A stretch of DNA of 45,801 nt from Syntrophales bacterium (GTDB lineage: Bacteria; Desulfobacterota; Syntrophia; Syntrophales; UBA5619). Within the stretch, counting starts at the first letter, position 1; each line of letters opens with the position of its first letter. Below the pieces are notes generated by a model that searched no databases, was not told the DNA's origin, and worked only from the letters and a program-made list of their open reading frames with translations. Shown piece by piece: positions 14,563 to 24,751 of the stretch. Location: NCBI GenBank assembly GCA_023229765.1, contig JALNYO010000030.1:1-45801 (forward strand). The letters are read 5' to 3'. The translations under genes were made by a program, and so were the position numbers.

Positions 14563-15180
14563 TCATTTCTGGGTGCCGTATAGCCCAAAGCCTGGGCCAG
14601 CCGGACTTTTGAACAGAACCCCGTGTTGCCCGGCGCTCGGATCATTGGATAATTCCTGAACGACTGCGAAGTCGCCCCAAATTTGCGGGCCGATCTTGGC
14701 ACCATCGGCAGCATACCAATTGCCACCAAAAGAGACCGCGTCCAGAGGAGCCGCCACGATTTTGACAAAATAGACCCATTGTCTCATCTTACCGCTTACT
14801 TCCACTTCTCCAGACTGATGATTTGTCAGCCAAGCGCCGGAGCCACGATATGACGCAAATCCGTTATGCCTATCCAGGAGACCGTCGCCGTCGCAATCCC
14901 TGTTGCTCAACCAACCCTCGCTCCATTTCATAAGAAGATTTACGCCTTTGTAGGGTTGGCACCAAGCTGCGTTCCGGTAGGAATCGCAATAATCGCCATT
15001 GAACATGAGGGCTTGGTAGTTATAACCCCACTGGTCAGAACCAGTTTTAATCACTTCGCCGGCCGAGTTAAGCAAGGTGCCGCTTTGAATTGTAGTACAC
15101 TTGTTCGGTCCAGCCGCCCAGACAAAGCTTACAACAAACGTCAATCCCAACGCCAAAACAATTGCCAAAAACTTTTTCAT
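14563..15180 (-). CDS. Secreted protein of unknown function with an EF-hand-like loop
   Basis: The 205-residue protein begins with a clear signal peptide (MKKFLAIVLALGLTFVVSFV, cleavage probably after WAA). The mature part holds KCTTIQSGTLLNSAGEVIKT, DQWGYNYQALMFNGDYCDSY, a DCDGDGLLDRHNG loop near residues 95-107, and a C-terminal GPGFGLYGTQK. The DxDxDG loop looks like a calcium-binding EF-hand or dockerin loop. Cysteines at about 28, 65, 74 and 95 could form disulfides. I recall close homologues as uncharacterised secreted proteins in Deltaproteobacteria. It has a strong ribosome-binding site (AAGGAGG) and its own terminator, so it is a single-gene unit. No lesion is visible. Confidence 0.75.
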   Translation of the reverse strand: MKKFLAIVLALGLTFVVSFVWAAGPNKCTTIQSGTLLNSAGEVIKTGSDQWGYNYQALMFNGDYCDSYRNAAWCQPYKGVNLLMKWSEGWLSNRDCDGDGLLDRHNGFASYRGSGAWLTNHQSGEVEVSGKMRQWVYFVKIVAAPLDAVSFGGNWYAADGAKIGPQIWGDFAVVQELSNDPSAGQHGVLFKSPAGPGFGLYGTQK

Positions 15181-15412
15181 TGGTCACACCTCCTTTTGTT
15201 TTGTGTTAAACCGTTAAAAAAACTTTTCCTATCCGAAAAGAACTCCTAACCCGGACGAGCCGGAACCAAAATATGACCCATGTTTTAAAAGTTGGATTAA
15301 AAAATAATCTCAGTAATCACTTTACAGTAAAGGGTTTGCACAGTTCATGAAAAATATCTTGCCTAAAACTCGATCAACTTTACGGGTTAGTGACTAAGGG
15401 TTAATGACAGTT

Positions 15413-15589
15413 TCAATATCCCGATTGCAGAACCGACAAATTAGGAAGCCCTGCAATATATTTTCCGATTGGAAAGTCATCTATGGCACCTATTTTTTTA
15501 TCTCTTTTTTCTGACTTATTTGCGACATTGATGCCCCACACAACCGCAAGAACGAGAAAGATTACGATTAGCGTCAAAATCTCATACAT
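15413..15589 (-). CDS. Small single-pass membrane protein, 58 residues
   Basis: The frame reads MYEILTLIVIFLVLAVVWGI, then NVANKSEKRDKKIGAIDDFP and IGKYIAGLPNLSVLQSGY. One N-terminal membrane helix (about residues 4-21) is followed by a charged cytoplasmic linker and a short conserved-looking IGKYIAGLPN segment. The ATG is preceded by AAGGAGAG with six bases spacing, an unusually good site. An open frame on the other strand is its shadow. I recognise no family. It stands alone, transcribed through a palindrome-rich leader (15,590-15,830). Confidence 0.65.
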   Translation of the reverse strand: MYEILTLIVIFLVLAVVWGINVANKSEKRDKKIGAIDDFPIGKYIAGLPNLSVLQSGY

Positions 15590-15717
15590 TATAGTCTCTC
15601 CTTTGTGTGGATTATATTTGCTGCATAACAGTATAATTGGGCCAAAGCTGATTGCCTTGGATAACGTTTGGAAAGCCGTTCAAACGGTGCTATAAAGTAG
15701 AACATTTACATCCCTGC

Positions 15718-15774
15718 ATGTCAAGGAAAAACAGTGACTCACTGACATATATCTGTCATTTATCTCCTTGACAT
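15718..15774. promoter_or_regulatory. Nested palindromes upstream of the 58-residue gene
   Basis: ATGTCAAGGA (15718-15727) and TCCTTGACAT (15765-15774) form a 10-bp inverted repeat. Inside it lie CAGTGACTCACTG and TGACATATATCTGTCA, both near-palindromes built from TGTCA/TGACA half-sites. On the minus strand the left arm includes TTGACA about 135 bases before the start codon, which could be a -35 box. This looks like a cluster of operator sites or a structured leader. The binding factor is unknown. Confidence 0.45.
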
Positions 15775-15811
15775 CACTGTTTACTTCCACTATCATCCTT
15801 CGCACCTAGTT

Positions 15812-15871
15812 GGTGAACTTCATAGTTCACCGTGATCAAAGGGCGGTGCCACTGCCAAGTAAACACCGCCC
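15812..15871. other. Two further hairpins in the 15,590-16,011 gap
   Basis: GGTGAACT-tcat-AGTTCACC (15812-15831) is a perfect 8-bp stem with a four-base loop. GGGCGGTG...CACCGCCC (15841-15848 with 15864-15871) is a second 8-bp stem. Neither has a T-run. With the palindromes at 15,718 and the terminator at 15,882 they account for most of this 420-base gap; no other gene is visible in it. Confidence 0.5.
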
Positions 15872-15881
15872 TTACTAAAAC

Positions 15882-15906
15882 AAAAAGGCCTCTCTCCCGA
15901 GAGGCC
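15882..15906 (-). terminator. Rho-independent terminator
   Basis: On the minus strand GGCCTCTC-ggga-GAGAGGCC is followed by TTTTTGTTTT. It would end transcription coming from the RecD2 remnant side. Confidence 0.75.
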
Positions 15907-16011
15907 CATCTATTTCGATGATCCGCTACTTCTTGTCAATCTATTCTGAAAATATCGCCCCTATACTACCCCAGATAATTTAAAGATCTACATGGCTTCA
16001 GTCTCAATCCT

Positions 16012-16845
16012 TTATTCATCAAGGTTATTTTCCTGCCCATACCCAGCCAAGGCGTACACCAGATTCTTCCCCGTGGCGATTCGCAGGATGATTTCCCGCT
16101 GCTCAGGTGAAAACTGGAACTTCATGGCTTTCTGGATTTTCTCGACATGCGCTTTTGCTGATTCAAGGGACAATACAGGCTTGCCCTGTCCCATCGACCG
16201 TTCCCGGAAGAAAGACAACAGCCATTTCTCCATATAGTCATAGGACGACAAGGAAACGGTTTCCCGCTCGATAAGAGTTTCGCTCATGCCAGTCAGAGTA
16301 TCCAAGCCCTGCCGGATATCCTCATCCTGGATTTTATCGGTTTCGGTGTCGATCAACTCTTGAATGTTGTCATATAACATTGAAATCGGCAATCTGGTAT
16401 GCCCTTGTTCTTCAGCGGCCTTTACCAGGGCATGTCTTAAAGCGGCCTGCACCCGGAAAGGGGAGGAAAAACTGACTCCGAGTTTTTGAGCAACATCATC
16501 GGCAGTCTTGAAGCCGATGCCCCGCACGTCGGTAAGGTAATACGGGTTTTCCTTCACCTTCTGGATGCTGTCCTTTCCGTAGAAATTATAGATACGGATC
16601 ATGAGGTTCGTTGTGATGCCGAACGGCACAAGGTATGCGGACAGTTCCCGAAGCTCCTTCTGTTTTTCCCATGATGCCCTTATTTTCAGGAGCTTTTTTT
16701 CCTTGATCCCCTTAAACTCAAGTAGTTTAGCCGGTTCATGTTCAAGTATTTGAACCAGTCCGTCGTTGCCGTAGCAGTCAATGAGATCACGGGCCAGTTT
16801 ATCGCCAACACCCTTGACAACTTTTATGAGAAAATAGAATCGCGG
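16012..16845 (-). pseudogene. Internal fragment of a RecD2-type helicase gene
   Basis: The open frame starts without a start codon at about 16845 (FYFLIKVVKGVGDKLARDLI), passes through a helix-hairpin-helix block (VRGIGFKTADDVAQKLGV) and reaches FSPEQREIILRIATGKNLVY before ending at ALAGYGQENNLDE. This is the N-terminal half of RecD2, which normally has about 700 or more residues. It stops where the Walker A GGPGTGKT should begin. The 5' end (OB-fold start) is also missing and is replaced by a GC-rich hairpin sequence at 16,850-16,930. Both ends are therefore lost and no helicase motor remains. An internal ATG at 16629 could give a 205-residue product of no obvious use. Confidence 0.7.
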
Positions 16846-16976
16846 CGCTCACCTGCGGAGCAGGCGGCGAACCGCAGGTTCGACGGCTGAGCCGACAGGT
16901 GAAGTGCCTTGTTCCGGCGCAAGGCGACGGGACAAGGCCGAACTACAAACTCCTTGTAATCCGGGGATATCCTTAC

Positions 16977-17717
16977 TTAGTTCCTGTCGGTAGAACATCG
17001 AACACCCTGTTCATCCAATATCCCGGCGGCGGCCCCGGGTTTTAAAATCAATGCCGGCGCAGGGCTCGGCGAGAGAAAGACGAGGGTAACATGAAAGCTT
17101 TCCCGTTCTTTCACTTCCCGGCGGACGCCGAGGAATCCTAAATTGTAGGAACTCTTTATCATTTCTTCGGCCTGCTCGGCGAGATACTCCGGCAGGGCGA
17201 GGGGGAAGTTTAGGGTCTTTTTTCCCGTCACCGCCCGTTCATATGTACCGGCTTTGATCTGGTTCAGGAGGACATTGCGGCTCCAGCCGAACCGGGCTGT
17301 GGCGCGGAGGTAGTAAAGGCGGGCGGCGGGGTCGATGAGCTTGGCCAAAGCATTTACATGATGGCCCCAGGGAACTGCGGCGATCAATTCTCTCACAGCC
17401 TGTGAGAGAAACAGATTGTCCGTATATGTCCGAAAAAACTGGAGCATCCGCTACACATTCTGCGGTGAAAGGCCGAAGGTGCCGGGAAATGCCTGCCGTA
17501 AATCCGCGGAAACCATCTGGACAATCGAATCGCCCCATCCCAGCGTCTGCTGCTTCTCCACGATACCATGCCCGATGTCCCAGTAAAGCAGGATGAAACC
17601 ACGGTTCACCGCTTTTGATGCCGAGATGCGCGCAAAGACCACCCGCGCCTTCAGATTCTCGATGAACTTTCGGTATTCCGGCGAGGTCATCACAGACGGA
17701 TCGTTTGCATTTTTCAT
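16977..17717 (-). pseudogene. DUF1016 (YhcG-type) nuclease gene, nonsense codon and lost 3' end
   Basis: The first 88 codons (MKNANDPSVMTSPEYRKFIE ... VNRGFILLYWDIGHGIVEKQ ... GDSIVQMVSADLRQAFPG ... GLSPQNV) are the N-terminal DUF1016 domain. An in-frame TAG at 17448-17450 interrupts the conserved SPQNV-x-RMLQFFR motif, where relatives have Trp, Lys or Tyr. The frame then continues (RTYTDNLFLSQAVRELIAAV, PWGHHVNALAKLIDPAARLY, GWSRNVLLNQIKAGTYERAV) for 156 codons. The C-terminal PDDEXK nuclease half is absent: after NLGFLGVRREVKERE the similarity ends. One nonsense mutation and a truncation make it a pseudogene. Its start overlaps the stop of the ATPase gene upstream by four bases, so the two were one operon. 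Confidence 0.75.
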
Positions 17718-19003
17718 TGCGCTAATTCCTCCCGCATCTGCTCCGCCTCATCAAACATCAGTTCCCAGTACGGCAGGCACCGCACCCGCGTTTTACCCAT
17801 CATGGTCTCAGCGGTGAGACTCTTGTTGACAATACAGCCGTTTTCCGGATGATAACGCTCAAGGAATCCACGGTATGCACGTTGGGCCTCAAGTTTTTTC
17901 ATGTCGCTGTACTTGACCTCCAGTGGCGTCACAGCATTCCCGCGCCGGAGGACAAAGTCAACCTCAGCCTTGTCTTTTGTACGCCAGAAGTGGATCGTCG
18001 TATCCGCTAGGGGAAAGCGTTCCGAAAGCAGGGCGTGGATCGCGTTTTGAAAGACGAATCCGGCCTCACTGTCCGAGATGCCGCCGAAATTGCCCGCTGC
18101 GAAATTGCGCAGCCCAATATCGCCGAAATAGTAAACCGGCGCTTTGGTTATCTCTTTTCTGATGTTGGTGAACCAGGGGGTTACCTTCCGGATAATGAAG
18201 GTCTTTTCGAGATACCAGAGATAGGTCTTGACCGTGGGCAGAGAGAGACCCAGGGTGGCGGACAGTTCGGAATAGCTGACCATCTTCCCGATCTGGCTTG
18301 CCAGCACCCTCACGAGATTGCTGAAACTGTCGCTCTTTTCCACCCGGAGAAGGTAAACGATATCCTTTTCCAGGTAGCTGCGGAAAATCTCGTTGATGAC
18401 GGCCAGTTTTTCCTGGTGAGTCTCCGCCAACACAACTCGTGGGTAGCCGCCGTACATGAGGTATTCCCGGAAGAGCTGCTCTGTTCTTGCCGGCTCGGTA
18501 CGGAAAAACTCTCTGAGCCGGTCCGCATATCGGTAACCGGTCCGGAAATCAGCGAATTCGCCAAAACTGACCGTTGCAAGCTCGAATATGCGCTTTCTTC
18601 CGACCAGCGACTCGCTGATCTTCTCCTTCAGCTCGATGCTTCCCGAGCCGGAGACCACAAACTTCCAGGGGAGACCCTGATCGTACAGACCCTTCAGAAA
18701 CAGTCCGGCGTTTTCCTTGTGCTGGATCTCGTCCATAAAGACCACGCCGTCACTGCCCAATTCCAATCTAATTTTCTGGAGAAGCGCGCCTTGAGACGCG
18801 AGGTGGCGAAAGTCGTCTTCAACATCCAGATTGAGCCAGAGGGTATTTTTTCCCCCGGCGCGAAGTTGGGCCTCGAGTTGCTTGAGGATGGTTGTCTTAC
18901 CCGATTGACGCGGTCCGACCAGCATGGTTATCTCAGGATGATCGAGATGCTCCGTCAGCGTTGTTGTGAGTCGACGCTGTATATGCTGATTATTGGTATT
19001 CAC
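17714..19003 (-). CDS. AAA_14/DUF4143 ATPase
   Basis: The 429-residue protein has Walker A LVGPRQSGKTTI (about 28-39) and Walker B VVFMDEIQHKENA (about 87-99). A KFVVSGSGSIELKEK sensor region is near 113. A winged-helix segment follows (YSELSATLGLSLPTVKTYLW), and the C-terminal DUF4143 domain carries TKDKAEVDFVLRRGNAVTPL and EVKYS at about 345-370. The length is normal for the family. The start is GTG at 19003; no ATG is available nearby, and the ribosome-binding site is weak. The gene is followed with a four-base overlap by the broken DUF1016 nuclease gene. The biological role of DUF4143 ATPases is not known. It is of a different subtype from the one at 10,299. Confidence 0.8.
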   Translation of the reverse strand: MNTNNQHIQRRLTTTLTEHLDHPEITMLVGPRQSGKTTILKQLEAQLRAGGKNTLWLNLDVEDDFRHLASQGALLQKIRLELGSDGVVFMDEIQHKENAGLFLKGLYDQGLPWKFVVSGSGSIELKEKISESLVGRKRIFELATVSFGEFADFRTGYRYADRLREFFRTEPARTEQLFREYLMYGGYPRVVLAETHQEKLAVINEIFRSYLEKDIVYLLRVEKSDSFSNLVRVLASQIGKMVSYSELSATLGLSLPTVKTYLWYLEKTFIIRKVTPWFTNIRKEITKAPVYYFGDIGLRNFAAGNFGGISDSEAGFVFQNAIHALLSERFPLADTTIHFWRTKDKAEVDFVLRRGNAVTPLEVKYSDMKKLEAQRAYRGFLERYHPENGCIVNKSLTAETMMGKTRVRCLPYWELMFDEAEQMREELAQ

Positions 19004-19083
19004 GGTTTTACTTTAGCACGAGAATTTGTAATGTCAAATTATTTTTATATAAAAATTATGACGGTCGCAAGATTTTATCATTC

Positions 19084-19258
19084 AGAGGTAATTGCGAAAC
19101 TCCCAACGCTGTCATTCCCGCGACGTTTCTGGGCGGGAATCTGGTTCTAACTGCTTGAAAAACCATATTATGAACATTAAGCTTCGCTTTCCCGATAGAG
19201 ACATTATGAACATTAAGCTTCGCTTTCGGGAATGACAAATGGTTTTGCAATTACCTCT
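19084..19258. repeat. MITE-like element with terminal inverted repeats and nested repeats
   Basis: AGAGGTAATTGCGAAAC (19084-19100) and GTTTTGCAATTACCTCT (19242-19258) are inverted with one mismatch. Inside lie a second inverted pair, GTCATTCCCG (19111-19120) and CGGGAATGAC (19227-19236). There are also two identical 25-base direct copies (19167-19191 and 19203-19227) containing TGAACATTAAGCTTCGCTTT. It has no coding capacity. The 333-base gap between the ATPase and DUF3187 genes holds nothing else. Confidence 0.65.
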
Positions 19259-19336
19259 TCAGTTATTTCGAGAGGTTGCCGGATGCGGGGCATTCGCTGA
19301 CAGCGGTACTGCCGTAAGGACAGCTTGCGATATTTA

Positions 19337-20353
19337 CTAAAAGCGCCTCCGCAGAGTCAGATAAAAACTGACGTCCGGCGCGGTTCCGACAGCAATGTCT
19401 TCTCCCACGCCTATATCGAGGGATGTTTTGTCCGATAAGAAAAGCGTCCCGCCGGCGATCAACTGCACTGAATTAGCGGATATTTCTTTCAGATCACTGT
19501 CGCGATAAAAGGGCGTGTGGGCATCCGCCTGCACCTTCAGCCCCAGCCAGGGGAGGGGTGTCTTCCATCCTAAGCCCAGGCTGCCGAAGACGACCCATTT
19601 TTTTTGTTGATCGGCCAGCACCTTGCCCTCCGTCATGTAAAGCGCGCCTAAAGAGCCGTAAGTTGTCCATTTGCCGAACTCAAATTTGGCTTCCGAGCCC
19701 CCTGTCAGCGACAACGCGATGTCCGTACTGCCGCTTCCCTGGAGGTAATCGCTTTCACCCGTGGGCAGTTTGAGACTGATGTTTAAGGCCAATCCGTCTT
19801 TGTCGTTGTCTCCAGACTGGTACAGTTGCCAGGCGCTGGTCAAAGACAGATCGCCCACGCCGGAATCAGAAGAATCAACACGCAGGCGGGTGACCCCGTC
19901 GCGGCGATATAGATAGAGCAAACGATTGTGCGGCGCCAGATCCCTGCCTCCCTGCGGAAGGCCGACGGCGCCATGGTAACTCTCAATGAAGCTGTCCAAA
20001 AAACCGCCGCTCTGAGAGATATAGGGGATATTTACACCTACTTCCCAGCGGGGCAAAAGACCGTGCCGCACCATCAAGGTAAACCTGGTCGTTTCTCCAT
20101 CAAGGATGATTGCCTCCCGCGTATTGTCATTAGTTGTGTAATTGCTCGATAATACAGCATTAAGGCCTACCTCTGTTTGCCTCGGCTCCATGATTATGAA
20201 ATTTCCCGTACCGGGCAGACCAAAGAGGCCCACCAGGGGACTTTGATTGACGCTGGCAAAAGGCGCCATCTCGCTTGCGGCGGCAGGGTTAGGCAAAGTC
20301 AGCCCGAACAGGCAGCAGGCGACTACAATAATGATATTAATCTTTTTTTGCAT
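19337..20353 (-). CDS. DUF3187-family outer-membrane beta-barrel protein
   Basis: The 338-residue protein has a signal peptide (MQKKINIIIVVACCLFGLTL, cleaved near PAAASE). It continues with SPLVGLFGLPGTGNF and a long series of amphipathic strands, ending in a C-terminal aromatic residue (VSFYLTLRRRF), as outer-membrane barrels do. The G.P......L....P.GE pattern (NISLKLPTGESDYLQGSGS) and overall length fit DUF3187. These proteins are predicted barrels without a known substrate. It starts after AAGGAG with five bases spacing. It is in the same direction as, and 123 bases downstream of, the haem kinase gene. Confidence 0.8.
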   Translation of the reverse strand: MQKKINIIIVVACCLFGLTLPNPAAASEMAPFASVNQSPLVGLFGLPGTGNFIIMEPRQTEVGLNAVLSSNYTTNDNTREAIILDGETTRFTLMVRHGLLPRWEVGVNIPYISQSGGFLDSFIESYHGAVGLPQGGRDLAPHNRLLYLYRRDGVTRLRVDSSDSGVGDLSLTSAWQLYQSGDNDKDGLALNISLKLPTGESDYLQGSGSTDIALSLTGGSEAKFEFGKWTTYGSLGALYMTEGKVLADQQKKWVVFGSLGLGWKTPLPWLGLKVQADAHTPFYRDSDLKEISANSVQLIAGGTLFLSDKTSLDIGVGEDIAVGTAPDVSFYLTLRRRF

Positions 20354-20476
20354 GTTAACTCCTTGATAAGGGTTTGTTTTCTTTGGCTTGGGGTATAGGT
20401 GGGCTGTTTTTTCTTGTCAAGGAATATTTTCCCGAATGGCCGCCTCGCAATGACAAATGCGTGTTTTTAAAATGTC

Positions 20477-22882
<2,406 letters not shown>

Positions 22883-22910
22883 TTTACTAAGCCTTCTTCT
22901 GGGTGTTCAT

Positions 22911-22998
22911 ATAAACCCCCATGCCCATGGGGCACAACGAAGCATGAAAATCCCCCCTTGCCCCCCTTTGGCAAAGGAGGGATGGGGGGATTTTCATA
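22911..22998. repeat. Dispersed C/G-rich palindromic repeat, copy A
   Basis: The core, a long hairpin from TGAAAATCCCCCC to GGGGGGATTTTCA (22945-22996), has arms of about 25 bases. It is flanked by CATGCCCATGGGGCACAACGA-like sequence. It is the inverted orientation of copies B (27,244) and C (32,477). It lies upstream of the haem kinase, between that gene and the chemoreceptor remnant. Confidence 0.75.
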
Positions 22999-23024
22999 CA
23001 AAAAATAGCCATTTTGTCATTGCG

Positions 23025-23163
23025 AACGAAGCGCGGCGATCTCGCCGACGAGTTCGCTTACCTTCTTCGCGCTTGTTGTCACCCTGCCGAAGGCCTCGGT
23101 TGTCTTTGTCACAATCTCCGAACCATTTTTGATTCGCTTTATGGAATCGTCAATCAGATTTTC
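23025..23163 (-). pseudogene. Fragment of a methyl-accepting chemotaxis protein
   Basis: The minus-strand frame reads IDDSIKRIKNGSEIVTKTTE and AFGRVTTSAKKVSELVGEIA. This is the regular heptad pattern just before or within the chemoreceptor signalling domain (...SAKKVSELVGEIAAAS...). Similarity stops at both ends: at LRSQ beside repeat A, and upstream at about 23163. No ribosome-binding site belongs to it. It is a leftover of about 46 codons. Confidence 0.6.
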
Positions 23164-23493
23164 CCTTAGAAGGCTAACGGATACCCGTTGAAATGTCAAA
23201 TGGAAAATTCGGGTCAGAGCCATTTGACGCTTTGGCACGTCGGCAGAGGGGCCTGCCAAAAGCGAATATGCAAATTCCGGGTGGTTGTGCATCAGCACAA
23301 TGTGCTTGTCGCTTTTACCGCAAAGCCGAAAGTGCCGAACACCCTGGACGGAAGCCCAAGTTTCCGGGCCGCCGTAGCAGCGGCATTTGCCGCCCTGTTC
23401 ATTTTTATTTTCTTGAAAGTTTTCGGAAGCGGGTCTAAAAGCGGCGGGGAATGGAGGTTGAGTTTTTCAGTGGAACGTTATCAGATTGAGGAT

Positions 23494-24738
23494 ATGGAGA
23501 TATTGTTTGACTGCGCCGGGAGGGATGACTGGGGCAAGTTCAGCTTTCCCGTCTGGTACGGCATCCCCGTCAAGATCAAATGGCGCGGATATCGTTTTGA
23601 TTTCAATCTGCGGGGGGGGTGGAAATGGATCACGGGCGGGCATGGCGTATGGCCCGACGCCCAGGAGATGTTGAAGCGAACCGACGGAAACGGACTGATA
23701 TATTATGGCGTCGAAAACTACGCCTCGGATTATGATCTCATCAAGAACTTCTATATACCCTACAACGGCGTCTATAATTTTGATCTTTTTCCGGCTAATC
23801 CACTGAAAGCAGGCCATGTAAAGCGGGCTTTGCGGTCTGTTTTCGAACTTGCCAAAGAGGCGGGCAGGCTTTCCGGGACGGCAGCCGGCGAGCGGGCCCG
23901 TGATTTTCTCCTCAAGGTTGCCGCCTGCGATCGGGAGGGACTGGCCGGCGAGGCTGAGCTCCTGTACCGCATCATGGGAACAAATCTGCCGGTGCTTCCT
24001 CCGGATACGATCGATGTCGATTATGAGGTTATTCCTCTTATTGTTACCGATGGTTGCGACTATAACTGCCGGTTTTGCACATTCACGGCGCATGATTCCC
24101 TGCAGGTGCGCAGCAAGGAAAATATCCGTCAGCAGATAAGCTCTTTGAAAGATTTCTATGGAGAGGACCTGATAAATTATAATTCAATCCTGCTGGGGCA
24201 AAACGATGCGCTCGCGGGAGGGGAAGAAATCCTGATCACCGCGGCAAGTCTGGCCTATGAAGGGTTGAATCTTGCCTCATCCTTTCACAAGGGGCCCGCC
24301 AATCTCTTTTTCTTCGGCAGCGTTGATCCCTTTCTGAAGGCGAAAAGCTCCCTGTTCGACGCGCTCAACAATTTGCCCTTCCGGACGTCTCTCAATATCG
24401 GGCTGGAGTCGTTTGATCAGGAAACGCTATCAATTTTGGGAAAGCCGCTTAGCGCCGAAAAAACGAAGGAGGCCTTTCGGAAAATGATGGAGGTAAACAG
24501 GGGCTGGGAGAGGGTCACGGTCAGTTGCAATTTTGTTTTGGGAGGCGAGTTGCCGCCAGCTCACAAGGAGGGAATAAAAAAAATGCTCTCCGAGGAGACG
24601 ACAGCCAAAGATCGGGGCACGGCGTTTCTTTCCCCGCTTTTCGGAAGGGCACAGCGAAGAAAAATACTAAATGATATCATAGACATAAAAAGAAGTTCCT
24701 CTTTGCCGGTTTTTATCTATCTGGCGCAGAGACTATGA
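23494..24738 (+). CDS. Radical SAM protein, substrate unknown
   Basis: The 4Fe-4S cluster motif C-DYN-C-RF-C (CxxxCxxC) lies in VTDGCDYNCRFCTFTA. It is followed by the beta/alpha barrel pattern (GGEEILITAA, FFGSVDPFLKAKSSLF, TSLNIGLESFDQETLSILGK, CNFVLGGELPPAHKE). An N-terminal region of about 190 residues (MEILFDCAGRDDWGKFSFPV) precedes the barrel and is specific to this subfamily. The open frame extends back to 23188, but the added 102 residues include a hydrophobic stretch and read like unrelated sequence. I therefore place the start at the ATG at 23494, preceded by GAGG; a GTG at 23470 is an alternative. There is no neighbour that points to a substrate. It is convergent with the crotonase gene, 13 bases apart. 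Confidence 0.75.
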   Translation: MEILFDCAGRDDWGKFSFPVWYGIPVKIKWRGYRFDFNLRGGWKWITGGHGVWPDAQEMLKRTDGNGLIYYGVENYASDYDLIKNFYIPYNGVYNFDLFPANPLKAGHVKRALRSVFELAKEAGRLSGTAAGERARDFLLKVAACDREGLAGEAELLYRIMGTNLPVLPPDTIDVDYEVIPLIVTDGCDYNCRFCTFTAHDSLQVRSKENIRQQISSLKDFYGEDLINYNSILLGQNDALAGGEEILITAASLAYEGLNLASSFHKGPANLFFFGSVDPFLKAKSSLFDALNNLPFRTSLNIGLESFDQETLSILGKPLSAEKTKEAFRKMMEVNRGWERVTVSCNFVLGGELPPAHKEGIKKMLSEETTAKDRGTAFLSPLFGRAQRRKILNDIIDIKRSSSLPVFIYLAQRL

Positions 24739-24751
24739 AAAGGGCAGCCAT

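Noticed and set aside
15483..15695. 70-codon plus-strand open frame.
   Set aside because: It is the antisense shadow of the 58-residue gene, which has the better ribosome-binding site and protein-like sequence.
16850..16930. GC-rich stem region looking like an integron attC site.
   Set aside because: The conserved 7-base core sites do not fit, and no integrase or cassette array is visible.
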